Assembly (NCBI GenBank): GCA_037954665.1 | Contig: JBBMOL010000013.1 | Location: forward strand, 4,216,001-4,280,000 | DNA length: 64,000 nucleotides | From: Laguncularia racemosa | Lineage: Eukaryota; Streptophyta; Magnoliopsida; Myrtales; Combretaceae | Direction: 5' to 3' | In this document: positions 45,244-57,896 of the stretch, in pieces | Numbering within the stretch: the stretch's first letter is position 1 | How the letters are laid out: each line of letters starts with the position of its first letter | Notes under the pieces: generated by a model | The model's database searches: none | Told to the model about the DNA's origin: nothing | Seen by the model: the letters and a program-made list of their open reading frames with translations, nothing else | Program-made: the position numbers and the translations under genes

Positions 45244-48200
45244 AAAAAAAAAAAAAGTCATCAAAAGATCTACCTTGAGATAATATGTTGGTATTAGTCT
45301 AAATTGATAAAAATCTATGAAATGATCTTTGGTCCATCTCTCTCTCTCTCTTTCTCTCTTGTTTCTCCCATTTGTATGCAAGCAAACATACACACAAATT
45401 GTAATCTCAATGAGGATATAAAGAAAAAACAATGTGTAGTTACATTAACATTCTTATTTCTAAAAGTAGATGTTTTTAGTTTTTAAAAGTAGTTCTTTAG
45501 TGCTTCCTACATATATAAAATTATAAATAAATACTACAAAGTGGGACTTCTACAAACTATGCAAACGTGAATTCATATTATCTCTACAATGTTTGGGTTT
45601 CCAATCTATGAAAGTATCCTTTCATTTTACGTATCTATCCTATATAAGTTATGTGAGTTCAACTTTTTTAACCTTATATTTATGTTAAAAAAGATTTAAA
45701 GGTACCAATAATATTGGTTTGATTAACAAAAAATATATAATAAAGATTTTATTCTCAACTAGATTTTCTATGCCAAAAGATGGTGCATACCTAAAAAAGT
45801 GATGACTCTATATTGCATCCAAAAAAGACGATGACTCCTATGTCAAAAGTAGTCAATCATCAAATGAACAAGTGACTAATATTGACTTAGGACTCAATAA
45901 TGTCTTCTCTAAAACAACACTAAATAGGCCACTGCCTTCTACCTTGGTTTGTCTTAATGTTGTCCACCACCTATTGGTAAGGGATTAGCTTTAATACCAT
46001 GTGTGATACCCCTAATAAAAAAACAGTCATTAGTAAAGTTGATATGTAACTAATGAGCCCTTTCAAATATTCAATATGAAATTTACTATCTATTGTTAAC
46101 ATAATATTCACTATTTTAGCATTACAAATCAATACTTAATCTATTATAAGATGCACATAGCACTTTACATATATATATTATCACATTTGATGCATGTGAA
46201 TAAAGTACACAAATGGAAAAATTATCCTTCCTACTCCAACAATAACTTTTTCCATAGCTAATTATCTTGAACTGATCCCTATCATCATCATTATTATTTT
46301 TTCTAAAGAAACAAATCTGTTAAATCTAATTGCAAAATGCTATACTTTAAGCGAAACCTTTGATTTTCTAATATTGTGAAAGCAAGGTATAAACATTCAT
46401 CATCATTATAACAATATGATGCCAAACAATACAATCGTTCTATTGTTTCCAAATGTCTAGGCCTTTATAACCCGGTAGTGTAAGCATCGGTCTCCCAACG
46501 AGATGGTCTAAGTTCGACTCACTTTTTTCTAAATTTATAATATACAAATATTGTAATTTAGTTATTACTATATGATTGCTTCTAAATTAGAGTTATTAAC
46601 CTTTTTTCTCCTCCTATTTGAGTAATATTGTGAAACTTATCTATGTGAATAATCCTTTTGTTAACTTTGTTGAAAATTCCATCAAATTCTAATATATGTC
46701 ACTCTAATTGATTCTTACTAATTAGCCCCAAAGAAATATATTAAATTTATTAGGTGCAATAATTTAATGAAAAATAATAATATTTTAAAATTTTAAAAGA
46801 AAAGTAAAATGAAAAAAGAAAAAAAAAATAGTGCTATAGTGGCTAGCTCACACATGGTAAGTCACTATAGAACATGTTGTCCATTGTGACCACCTAGCAC
46901 TTTGAAGAACCCCAAAAAATAAATGATGATAAAAAATATTTTACATTAATTTATGGATTTCATTTTCCCCTTTTGGTTGTTTTTGAGGATGGTGGATCTA
47001 GATAGGTTGCTTCACTCACAAATAAATGTAGGTTGCCTTACACCATTGTTGGTGGTGGCATAACTTACCCATAGTCATGGGTCTGCAACCCCCATGTGTT
47101 TCTTAGTGGCTAAGTATGTGTGGGCTAGCCATGGAGGTTCCTATAAAAGGTTTTAAGTTCTTGTGTCCCTTTTATATGTGTAGATTATCATGTTATTCAA
47201 ATTTTTATATTTAATAATATTATTTTATTATGTTATTTATTATGAATCTACTAGAAGTTGACATGCAGGGGGGTGTTTGTTAGTCCCCCTAAGTAGAGAG
47301 AAAATTAACTATGATTTTTTTTTAAAATAAAATATTATATATAGGATTCGTACATTTTAAGAGCAATTATAAATAAAACAGTGCATAGCATAGTAGTATT
47401 TATATAGATTTCTTCAATAAAGATCATGGGCCCAATTCTCATGATCGTTATTTTACCAATTTTTAAGTTACATTTATTACTTTAATGCATTCTCTTTTTA
47501 CTTTTTTTTTCTTTTTTATTTTCTCCACAATAACTAATAGTATTAAATTCTATTTATTATAAAATTATAGAAAAGTAACTAAATTATCACTAGTTACTAT
47601 CTATTTATTAGCAGTATATTATAAATAATAATTATATTTATACTACAAAATTTTAGCCTTATTACATAAAATATTCGTAAACAATAATAATCATATCGCT
47701 TGATGTATTTTTCTTACAATTAATATTATGAAATTGAATGAAGATTCTTAATTAATTAATTATATGAAATTGATAATTTTTGCAGGATTACTAAAGATAT
47801 AATTTTGTAGAGCCATTGTTAAAAAAATCAAAGAATATTTATATTTACATCATGTTGCTCTTTTATTTCTATTTCTATTTTTTATTTAAATATTTTTTAC
47901 ACCCCCACCCCCCTTCGTGCTTCTGCTTCTGCTCCTATAGGTAACAACTTTTATTGGAAAAAAACCCATACTAGGTAGTTTTCAAAATATTGAGAAACTA
48001 AACAAAAAAAAAAAAAAAAAAAGAAGCCAAGAACATAAATGAAAAAAAAAATAACTAAACGTTGTGATTAATAAGAGAGTATTGTTGGAAAATCGGATAT
48101 TGAAAGATGGCAAAGATTAAAGTTAAGGATAAGAGACTATTGTTGCCTAAATTTTTGCTATCAATTGTATCACTTCCCAAATTATATTGCTCCTCGAATA

Positions 48201-48253
48201 GTCTTTCATGGTGTCTCCTATTGTCCTTGTTGTAGTAATTGTGTGGCAAAAAA
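45244..48253. repeat. Duplicated unit 2, downstream part, and unassigned DNA
   Basis: 45244-45790 and 46380-47220 match the region after CRP1; 45790-46380 is extra. 46450-46530 holds the better copy of the SINE-like fragment (A-box TAGTGTAAGCA, B-box AAGTTCGACTC). 47220-48253 is very AT-rich with no coding or repeat assignment. Confidence 0.55.
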
Positions 48254-48438
48254 TGTTCGAAAAAGCTTATTTTATTTCTTCTTCTCTATTAATATATATA
48301 GAGTTGATACAATCTTCTATTTTGTACAAGTATATTTTCAAGGGAAAGGAAACTACATCTATTATATATACACTATTATTCTATTTTTTTTCAAAATATT
48401 TAGTTTCCCCTATTCTAGAGATTGTAGAATATTCAACA
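48254..48438 (-). repeat. 3' LTR of the copia element
   Basis: Plus strand TGTTCGAAAAAGC to ATATTCAACA, 185 bp. Directly preceded on the minus strand by the polypurine tract. Confidence 0.95.
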
Positions 48439-48450
48439 CCCCCCCTCAAG
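48439..48450 (-). promoter_or_regulatory. Polypurine tract of the copia element
   Basis: Minus strand CTTGAGGGGGGG, ending next to the LTR. It overlaps the polyprotein's natural TGA stop (48446-48448). Confidence 0.85.
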
Positions 48451-51400
48451 TTGGTGTAAAGATATCTTTCATGCCCAACTTGATAAGTGAATTATGAAAT
48501 GTTCTACTCTAGACACCTTTTGTTAACATATCAGCTAATTGTTCTTCTGACTTCACAAAAGGAAATTGAACTATCTTCTCTTCAAGCTTTTCTTTGATGA
48601 AGTGTCTATCAATCTCGACATGCTTCATTCTATCATGTTGAACTGGATTTTGTGCAATGTCAATAGCAGCTTTATTATCACAAAACAATCTCATTGGATA
48701 TTCATATGTGTATCCAATTTCTTTTAACAACTCTCTTAGCCAAAGTAATTCACATAGTCCTTTAGCCATACCACGAAATTCCGCTTCTGCACTTGATAGT
48801 GCCACCACCTTTTGTTTCTTGCTTTTCCATGCTACTAGGTTTCCACCAACAAATGTTAAGTATTCGGATGTCGACTTCCTATCTGTAACACTTCCAGCCC
48901 AGTCCGCATCTAAGTATCCATCCACACAGAGATGATTGTGTTTCCTAAACAGAAGTCCTCTCCCCGGTGACCCCTTCAAGTATCACAATATTCGCTTCAC
49001 AGCTTCCATATGTTCTTTACTTGGACTATGCATAAATTGGCTCAACAAATTTATTGCATATGTAATATCTGGTCTCGTGTGGGATAAGTATAGCAATTTT
49101 CCCACTAGTCTCTGAAATCTTTCCTTGTTTATGGGAGCTTAATGTTGAGATTCTCCAAGTTTATGATTTTGAACAATTGGAGTGTCTAGAGGTTTACAAT
49201 TAAGCATCCATGTTTCCATTAGCAAATCAGGATTGTACTTCCTTTGTGAGAGAAAGATCCCTTGTTTTGATCTTGTTACTTCAATCCCAAGGAAATATTT
49301 TAGGCCTCCTAGATTTTTCATCTCAAATTCTGATGCTAGCTGATCCTGAAGTCTTCCTATCTCCTCATCATCATTCCCTGTAATGATCATGTCATCCACA
49401 TAAATAATCAAAGCTGTTATCATTTCTTTCTAACGCTTCAGGAACAGAGTGTGGTCTGAGTTGCATTGTTTGTAGCCATAGTTCTTCATAGCCATATTGA
49501 ATCGTCCAAACCATGCTCTTGGGGATTGCTTTAACTCGTATAACGCCTTCTCCAATTTGCACACCATCCCTGTTTGTGATGCAGTAAACCTTAGTGGGAT
49601 ATCTAGGTACAGCTCTTCTTCTAAAGTTCCATGTAGGAATGCATTCTTTACATCAAATTGAAGTAGTGGCCAATCTATATTTGCAGCAAGCGAGAGTAAT
49701 ACTTTAACGGTATTTAGCTTTGCCACAGGTGAGAATGTTTCCTGGTAGTCAATGCCATACATTTGAGTGTATCCTTTTGCCACCAACCGTTCCTTGTATC
49801 TATCTATCGCCCCATCAACTTTATGTTTAATTGAAAACACCCATTTGCATCCTACCACTTTCTTCTCTTTTGGTATTGGCACAAGCTTCCAAGTATCATT
49901 CTTTTGGAGTGCTTCCAGTTCCTCGTTTATAGCCTTAACCCATTTAGGATCCTGTAAGGCTTCTTCTATCGAGCTTGGAACGTTCTCATATGACAGTTGT
50001 TTTACTAGGTTCTTCAGTGGTTGTGCCATCCTCTTAGTGCTAATGTAATGTGCAATTAGATATTTCACTTTGGTTTTACCATGGTCTGGTGTATAGCGAT
50101 TTGGTGGTTTGCCACGGTTGTTCTTGAAAGGCGATTTATAATTAGAAGATGGATCAGGAGATTATACCTTTACTGCATCCTCAAGAGCTTGGTTCGTTAG
50201 CACTAAACCTGGAGTTGTATTTTGTCCCAGTGGGAGTTGCTATCTCTGAGTAAATTCCTTTATGACGGGATGTTCTTGCCCTTCATTTCCTTCATTTTCA
50301 GATTCAGTGGATCCTCTTTCTCCTATGTTTTCATGGAGGTGACTGCTACTCTCATTCTGGAAGACTGATATATCTAGCCACATCTCCCAACCAGCTTTAT
50401 GACTTCCTTGCTCGTTATCAACTAGTTCTCTTTGAATAGATGAAGATGAATCAGGATTTTGAAAAAACATCTCTATCTTCAGGAAAGTAACATCCATTGT
50501 TACATAGAGACGTTTAGCCAGTGGATCAAAACACCAATATCCCTTCTTGTGAGTTGCGTACCCCAGGAATATACACTGGACGGCACACAGGTCGATCTTC
50601 ATTCGTTCTGTCTTATGCAGGTGAACATATACTGCATACCCGAACACCTTTGCAGGGAGCTTTAAAATTGAGGGCAATGGTTCATGTTGAGCTAAGACTT
50701 GTAATGGAGTTTTGTAGTTCAACACTTTGGAAGGCATGCGATTCATCAAGTATACAGCAGTAGTTACTGCATCAGTCCAAAATCTCCGAAGGGCATTAGC
50801 CGATATCAAGAGGGCTCTGGTTATTTCGAGTATGTGTCTATTCTTTCTTTTTGCTATACCATTCTGTTGTAGAGTGTGTGCACATGTTGTCTCTTGATTT
50901 AGCCCATGAGTCCTGAAATACTTCCTCAATTCTGTGTTAACGAATTCCCCCCCATTATCAGTGCGAAGTATTCACAAATTGGTCGAGAATTCCGTCCTAA
51001 CCATAGTATGAAACATTTGGAAAATCTTAGTAACTTCACTCTTATTCTTCATCAAATATAGCCATGTCATATGAGTACAATCATCAACAAAGATCACAAA
51101 CCATTCTATTCCTGAAGATATTGAAATAGGTGTAGGTCCCCATACATCTGAATGCACTAACATAAATGGTTTGTTGCATCTTCTATTGCTTATTGGATAT
51201 GTAACTCTATGACTTTTAGCTAAAATACACGACTGACATTTTAGCAATTTATCAGGAATGTCATAAAATAAACTCGGAAACGAATACTTCATATAAGTAA
51301 ATGACAGATGTCCTAATCTGCGATGCCACAGCCAGATGTCCTGCTCCTTAGTGTCCTCCTTGCTAACTTTGTATACTCTACTCCCACTAAACTCCTCCAA

Positions 51401-52879
51401 GTAGTATATCCCCTCTTATTTAGTACCACGACCAATAATCTCCTTGGTGAGGATGTCCTGAAATACACAAAATTTAGGATACATTAGGACACTGCAATTC
51501 AAATCCTCAGTAACTTTCCCTACTGAGATCAGTTTGTTTGAGAGGGATGGAACAAAAAAGGTGTTTGGAAGATGAAGTGTGGGTGAACAAACAGCTTCTC
51601 CAAAACCAATTACAGGATATTTTCCACCATTCACGTTTGTGATGTAGGTTCTGTTCGAATCAGTTTTCCTACTGATATCTCAAGGATCAAAAGTCATATG
51701 ATCCAAGGCTCCGGAATCAATGATCTACCTTTGATTACCTGGTTCATCCTTCGCTGAGGAACAATTTTCTTTTGTTGTGGATGACTCTCCCTATGGGATA
51801 AGGGAGAGATTAGCTTCCGTGTTTATCATATCCATCATAACATTTGCAGCATGGCCTACTTCTCGTTTTCTTTTCTCCTTTAATTCATGCCACCAATCTG
51901 GATATCCATATATCTTGAAGCAGGTCTCCTTTGTATGTTTGGTGTTTCCACAATGAGTACAACCGTTCTCTTCCATCTGATTCTTTGTTATTGTGGCAAG
52001 GCTTCTTTTTCCGTGTTGAAACATGTGAAGGGTAGGTTTCTGCTGCAATTTTGGTCCTCCCCTGGACATCATTACTGCACTAGACAAGGTTTCTTCTTTC
52101 ATCAACATCACACTTTGTCTTTGATCCTCCCTTCTAACATATGCATATGCTTGTTCTACAAACGAAAGTAGTTGTATGCGAAGTGTATCACCTCGAATAC
52201 TATCCAACTGATCATCAAGACCGTCTAAGAAGGTGTATACTCCGTCTTCCTACAGCATAGAGTTGTACTTCTCTATGTCAATATGACAATGCATGGGATT
52301 TGGTCGCCTAAAGTCAATTTCTCTCCATAATCCTTGAAGTGCATTGTAATATGTTTCCAGTGATCCTCCATTCTATCTCATTCTTGACACCTTTCGCTTC
52401 AGATCATAAACTTGTGAGGTATCGGTGCCATCGAAGTATGTTGTAGCAACCGCATCCCACACAGCTTTAGCAGTTGGAAATCTGATATAATTTCCAATCA
52501 AATTCTGTTCCATAGAGGTAATTAGCCATCCTTTAACTATGGCTTTCTCTATTCTCCATCTTTTAAACATTGGGTCTGTTTCCATTGGCTTTGGCGAGTC
52601 TCCGTTGATGTAGCCCAGCTTGTCTTTAGCCACAATATACATCTCCATAACTTGCGACCAGATGCCGTAGTTTGTTCCATCCAGTTTTACACCCATTGAC
52701 GTAAGAACTGGATCAGTAGTTGTTGGTATGGATGTTTGATGTAGCATCTGTGTTATTCTTGATGTTAAATCATCAAGAACGATGGGATCTGTCCGAGAAG
52801 AGCCAGTCAGAGGTGTTTGATCTCCCATTGATCTTCCTTTTCTAATTCCTTTACTTTGTTGGTCCTGGATCTTTTCCAT
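48446..52879 (-). pseudogene. Copia polyprotein frame (gag-pro-int-RT-RNase H)
   Basis: ATG at 52879, natural stop TGA 48446-48448: 1,478 codons in a single frame. Domains: gag (52879-52250, with GTNYGIWSQVMEMYI), zinc knuckle CTHCGNTKHTKETC (about 51960), protease IIDSGALDHM (about 51710), pre-integrase HRRLGHL, integrase, RT with FDVKNAFLHG and YVDDM (about 49390), and RNase H with DADWAG and ALSSAEAEF. I count at least 13 in-frame stops, e.g. at 52373, 51791, 51416, 50972, 50240, 49430, 49139 and 48509, yet no frameshift. The third integrase acidic residue (Glu in NGVAERKNRH) reads Lys (about 50850), a G-to-A change. The element could at best be mobilised in trans. Confidence 0.93.
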
Positions 52880-52891
52880 GCTCTGATACCA
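52880..52891 (-). promoter_or_regulatory. Primer-binding site of the copia element
   Basis: Minus strand TGGTATCAGAGC immediately after the LTR; a perfect initiator-Met tRNA match, only one base before the gag start codon region. Confidence 0.92.
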
Positions 52892-53076
52892 TGTTCGGAA
52901 AAGCTTATTTTATTTCTTCTTCTCTATCAATATATATAAAGTTGATACAATCTTCTATTTTGTACAAGTATATTTTCAAGGGAAAGGAAACTATATCTAT
53001 CATATATACACTGTTATTCTATTTTTGTTCTAAATATTTAGTTTTCCCTATTATAGAGATCGTAGAATATTCAACA
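52892..53076 (-). repeat. 5' LTR of the copia element
   Basis: Plus strand TGTTCGGAAAAGC to ATATTCAACA, 185 bp, same length as the 3' LTR. Confidence 0.95.
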
Positions 53077-53251
53077 AAAAAAGCAGTGGCATCGATTAAT
53101 TTTGTGATATCCTGTGACTCTCAAATAATAATTACCGTATCTCGTAAAAGTTTATTCTATGAAATAAAGAAAGAAAAAGGACTAATTTCATTAGGGGTGT
53201 AAGTTAGTGATTAAGTGTATCAAACACTAGAAGTAAGAAAAGCAACTCTTA

Positions 53252-53297
<46 letters not shown>

Positions 53298-53396
53298 ACG
53301 TAATTGCAATAGTTTCGCTAAATTATCAAATTGACAAATGTAAATGACAATAGGCTAGCAAAACGCAAAAATAGATTGGACATATATGTATATGTG

Positions 53397-53428
<32 letters not shown>

Positions 53429-54701
53429 ATGAACAATTATGAAATGGAAGTGTCGCCCTATTCAATTGAAACGAGAAATAATAGTTGCAAAAAAAAGAAA
53501 AAAAAATGATGGAACAATAAGAAAAATATATAAAGTAAAAGTACTTAGGTTGTTGTTGGAATACACGATCAGGTGGGGAGTCGGGAAATATTAGTGCTAA
53601 TGTTCACAACACACATATAATCTTACAATATATGTATTACATGTTACAAGTATTATAGATTGTATATGGTACACTTTATAATTCATTTTGAATATTTTAC
53701 TTTTCATATGTATGCGCAATACATCATTTAGACTCGAGACTTTTAATTCTGCATCCACTTGTAATTAATGGTGCTTTCATTGACAGAACTTAACAAAAAT
53801 GATAAATTATGCATTCTTGGATTAATTGTAGAAATGTTTCGGATAAGTAATAAACAAGAAGGCTTAAATGACTTGTATGTTGTAGAAATATTCGGATAGT
53901 TGTGGAATGGTGGAAGTAGAAATGAATTCATGGGAATGGAATGATTTTTTTTTTTAATTTTTTTTTAGTTATGTTTGCTTATTTCAATGAAGGGTGAAAA
54001 TGGATGGAAAAAAAAAAAGTAAAACATTTTAAATTTAGAAACTAGAGTGAAATAGATGAAGATATATAAAAATGAGATGACAATTATTAAATCTACATCT
54101 TATGACAATGTTGAGCATTTGCAATCCTAAAATAGGCGTAATGTCCAAATTTTCTAATATATGGCAGTTAACGTGTGTACTTTGCGGAAGTAGAAATATT
54201 TTCAAAACAAAAAATTTGCCTCGTCATTCGTCATCCCATATTTTTTGTATTAACAATAATAGTATTTATAATTCCAACATACCTCTATCGGATACTTTCC
54301 TTTTACAAACTTTAAAATGTTGCTCCTTTATTCGAATTCCCTCTAAATCCTCATCCTTCTTTTAAATATAATGAAAGACTATTTCTTTAAGATGCATGGG
54401 AGTAACACTCAAGGCTCTAGCTTGGAAAAACTTACATATATTTGATGATGGACAAACTGAAAAAGAAAAAGGGAAAAGATATTGAAAATCCAATATTGGA
54501 AAAAAAGACTCTATAATGCTATTCTTATATTTCAATCAAAGAACGGTTATAGATTTCTATATTCAAATCAAGACAACTTATTGTAGTAATTGTGCATTAA
54601 AAATAGTAATGGCATCAATTCATTTGCAATTAGCATCCGCAATATGATGTCCGGTGCTCTAACCCTATCTTAAAACAAAAACCCTAGAGTTATATGAAAA
54701 T
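53077..54701. repeat. Start of duplicated unit 3
   Basis: 53077-53620 is AT-rich with TA microsatellites (53257-53294, 53405-53428). 53630-54390 matches 10490-11248, and 54396-54701 matches 42830-43130. Homology to unit 2 breaks off exactly at the LTR of the following chromovirus, so a third copy of the unit was probably interrupted here; its gene part is not in the window. Confidence 0.65.
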
Positions 54702-56933
54702 TATAATGCCCTGAAACCCGAGAACGCTATGGCTCGCCACATGTCCTCATTTCTTGAAAACACATAAAGGCTCAATCACTACTATTCTTCAAATACTCTT
54801 GATGATAGTCATAAATCATATGTTGCTTAACAAAGATTAATAAAATTTCCCATCCTCAACAATCAATCATCAATAATCTTCTTAATTTAAACAGCAGAAG
54901 CGATTAACATTCACTTACAATAGAAATTCCCAAAATGATTAAATAAAAATTTAACATGTATTTCCTTAGTCTATCTACTAGTCATCGTAATAAACGTATT
55001 CTACGTTCGCTTCATTGTTCTGATCTTGAGCTGATTCTCCCAGGTTTTCAACATATCCTACGATCTCTCCAATAGCATCTGTAACAAAAAAAAAAAAATT
55101 CCACGATGGGTGAGCTAACGCCCAGTATAATGCATACCTACACACGCGCATGCATGCCATGCCAGAAATAGTAACTCATGCAAAATGCACCATAATATTC
55201 ATTCACAATTTTATTTATCTTTCACAATCTTTTGCAAATACACAATCACAATATAAACGTCTTCACACATAACATTCCTAAACATCCTTTCACGATCCAT
55301 CCATAAACAATATATACATATGACAAAGGTAATCATTTGTCCATGAGTCTCTTACCATATATAATAATAATATATATATGACAGTGGATACTCCTCACTG
55401 TCCATTAGTCCTCACACATCCACCTTCCATAACTATACATAAAAATAATATATATATGATAGTGGATACTCCCCACTATTCATAAGTCATCGCACATCAA
55501 CCTTCCATAACCATACATAATATATATATACCTATATGACAATAGGTACTCTCTATTGTCTATGAGTCCATGAGTCTATACACTACAACTTTTATAATAC
55601 GCGTCACAATTTTCCACGTCACAATTTTCCACATCACAACATTTCACATAAAACCCAGATCATTTCGATACACGACTCTATTAGGGATAATGTCACATAC
55701 CGAACATTGGAGTGCCACTCCAAGAACACCAACCCACACTCGATTTCTTAGACCCAGCAATTCACAATCACATGCACACTCAATCCGGTTCATTTACAAT
55801 ATCATTAAACCCACATAAAAAATCTAATTTATCAAGCACAAGCAACAAACATAGTATAATGTACCTGACTCATAATACTTTATTTGTCCTATACCTTTCT
55901 AGCTTCACCATTCTTTTAAACCTATACATGATTCAAATTATTTGCTTTTAAAATTATATTTCTATAAATATCAAAAGAGGATTAATCGCATTTCAATTCA
56001 ACATGATCATGTTGGGAGCCGTGTAGTTGAGTGCAAGGTAGTACACGACCATGCCAAAGGCCGTATAAAATTTTTTTTCTAACATAGCCGCAATATGGTC
56101 ATGTACCTCTCTCTCTATTCACTATGTCGATTCTTTTATTTATTTATTTTTTTCAACATGGTCTTCAATGTGGTCATGTTGAGAGGTCATTTTTTTTTCT
56201 TTTCTAACATGGTCTCAACATGGTCATGTACCTCTCCCTATTCACTATGTCGTTTTTTTTTTAACATGGTTATGTCGAGAGGTCATATATCTCTCTGTTC
56301 ACTATTCGTCAACATGACCTCAACACGGTCTTGTTGAAATTTTTTTTCAACACTGTCATGTTGAGAGGTCATGTATCACTCTATTCACCATTCATTTTCA
56401 ACACAGTCTCTAACATAGTCGTGTTAGGAGGCCGTGTATCTCTCGATACACTTTAAGTTTTCAACATGGTTCCAACATGGTCCTATTAAGAGGCCATGTA
56501 TCTCACTGTACACCTTGTAAATCGATCTCCTAACTTGATTTCTATTCAATTTAACCTAATTGATCCATCTAACATAAAATTTATAATGTAATACACTAAT
56601 AGATACATTTGCTTAACCTGAATTGTTATCATGATGCATGAATCATTTGTTTTGTCCCTTGTGTATCATAGATTAATTTAGATCTGTAAACCTTAATATG
56701 TTATTTCTCTATGCTACCATATACATACATAAATCATGATTCACAATTGTTGATTTATATACTTACCTTAATTTGATAAGCTAGTGGTAGAAAAAGGGTC
56801 GTCTCCTTCTCTATGGATTCACACAAGAAGGCTCTAAAGGTCTGTGAGAGGCAAACAAAGGAAAAAGGTTAATAAGGTTTATCACGACCTATTTATAGTC
56901 TTCGTAGAAATTACCAAATTGTCCCTAGATGCA

Positions 56934-56964
<31 letters not shown>

Positions 56965-56977
56965 TCGTATATTTACA
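54702..56977 (-). repeat. 3' LTR of the minus-strand chromovirus
   Basis: Plus strand TATAATGCCCTG (TG decayed to TA) to CGTATATTTACA, 2,276 bp. The right border is fixed by the adjoining polypurine tract. Contains a (TA)n run (56932-56960), a TATAAATAG box on the minus strand (about 56880-56890), an array of ACATGGTCATGT-type palindromes (55985-56520), and three variants of a GACAGTGGATACTCCTCACTG-like repeat at 55380-55560. Confidence 0.85.
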
Positions 56978-56980
56978 TTC

Positions 56981-56990
56981 TCCCCCCTTT
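56981..56990 (-). promoter_or_regulatory. Polypurine tract
   Basis: Minus strand AAAGGGGGGA three bases before the LTR; primes plus-strand synthesis. Confidence 0.8.
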
Positions 56991-57000
56991 ACAAGAATTT

Positions 57001-57896
57001 TCATCCTTGAAAATTACCTAAATCACTTAAGAGTTTTAGGTATCTTCTTTTCATCTCTTTTTCAAGTTCCCAGGCTGCTTCTCTTTCGATTTGATTGCTC
57101 CATTGCACCTTGACATACTTGATAACCCATCTTCTCAAGGTTTGCTCTTTAGTATCCACAATTCTAACGGCTCTTTCCACGGTTATCAAATTTGGCTACA
57201 CTTGTAGAGGTTCTAATCTAGTGATTTGATATGGGTTTAACAAATATTTCCTTAACATGGAAATGTGAAATATATTGTGTACTCTAGCTAGACTTGGTGG
57301 CAATGCTAGTCTGTATGCCACCGGTCCAATTTTCTCCAATACGTCAGAGGGTCCCACATTTCTAGGGTTAAATTTCCCCCTTAGTCCAAATCTTATCACT
57401 CCCTTCATAGGTGAAATCTTTAACCACACATGATCTCTCACCTAAACTCCAATGGGCGCCTTCTCTTATCTACATTTGACCTTTGGCAGCTTTGGGTTGA
57501 CTACATTCTTTGCTTGATTAACTTCACTTTATTTACTACATCTTGTATGAGATCAGGTCCCAATATTTTTTTCTCACCTACCCCATTCCTATGTAACGGC
57601 AATTAACACTTTCTTCCATACAACGCCTCATATGGTGCCATTTGGATGGTAGCTTAATAATTGTTATTATAGGTGAATTCCACTAAGGACAAATGTTCAT
57701 CCCAATTTCCATCAAGGTCTAATGCACACGCTCTCAACATATCCTCCAATATCCGAATCATTCATTTTAACTAACCATCCGTCTATGGGTGAAAAGCTAT
57801 ACTAAATTGTAGTTTTGTCCCCAAAGCTCTATGCAGACTATTTCAAAACCTCTCCATAAATCTTATATCTCTATCTAACACTATGGAGACCGGTAT
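57001..57896 (-). pseudogene. Integrase C-terminus and chromodomain-like end
   Basis: 57441-57196 gives the integrase C-terminal region with FGLRGKFNPRNVGP, GPVAYRLALP and VHNIFHISMLRKY, standard for Tekay/Del elements. 57189-57001 continues with an IVDTKEQTLRRWVIKYVKVQW segment and a Glu-rich AAWELEKEM end, the chromodomain fold that in this lineage targets integration to heterochromatin. 57442-57896 holds the decayed middle of the integrase, including GNWDEHLSLVEFTYNNNY and YEALYGRKC, with several stops. Confidence 0.85.

Larger units (their letters stand above)
48254..53076 (-). mobile_element. Complete Ty1/copia retrotransposon, inactive
   Basis: 4,823 bp with two 185-bp LTRs, primer site, one polyprotein frame, polypurine tract, and flanking A5 target duplications (48249-48253 and 53077-53081). 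The order gag, protease, integrase, RT, RNase H is that of copia. Counting by eye, the LTRs differ at 11 of 185 positions (8 transitions, 3 transversions, no gaps), so it is not recent. The polyprotein has many stops. Confidence 0.95.

Noticed and set aside
54102..54365. 87-codon plus-strand open frame
   Set aside because: It lies in duplicated AT-rich DNA; the matching region at 10970-11230 does not support a conserved protein, and there is no domain.
55380..55560. CRISPR-like spaced repeats
   Set aside because: Only about three imperfect copies inside an LTR of a plant retrotransposon; CRISPR is not expected here.
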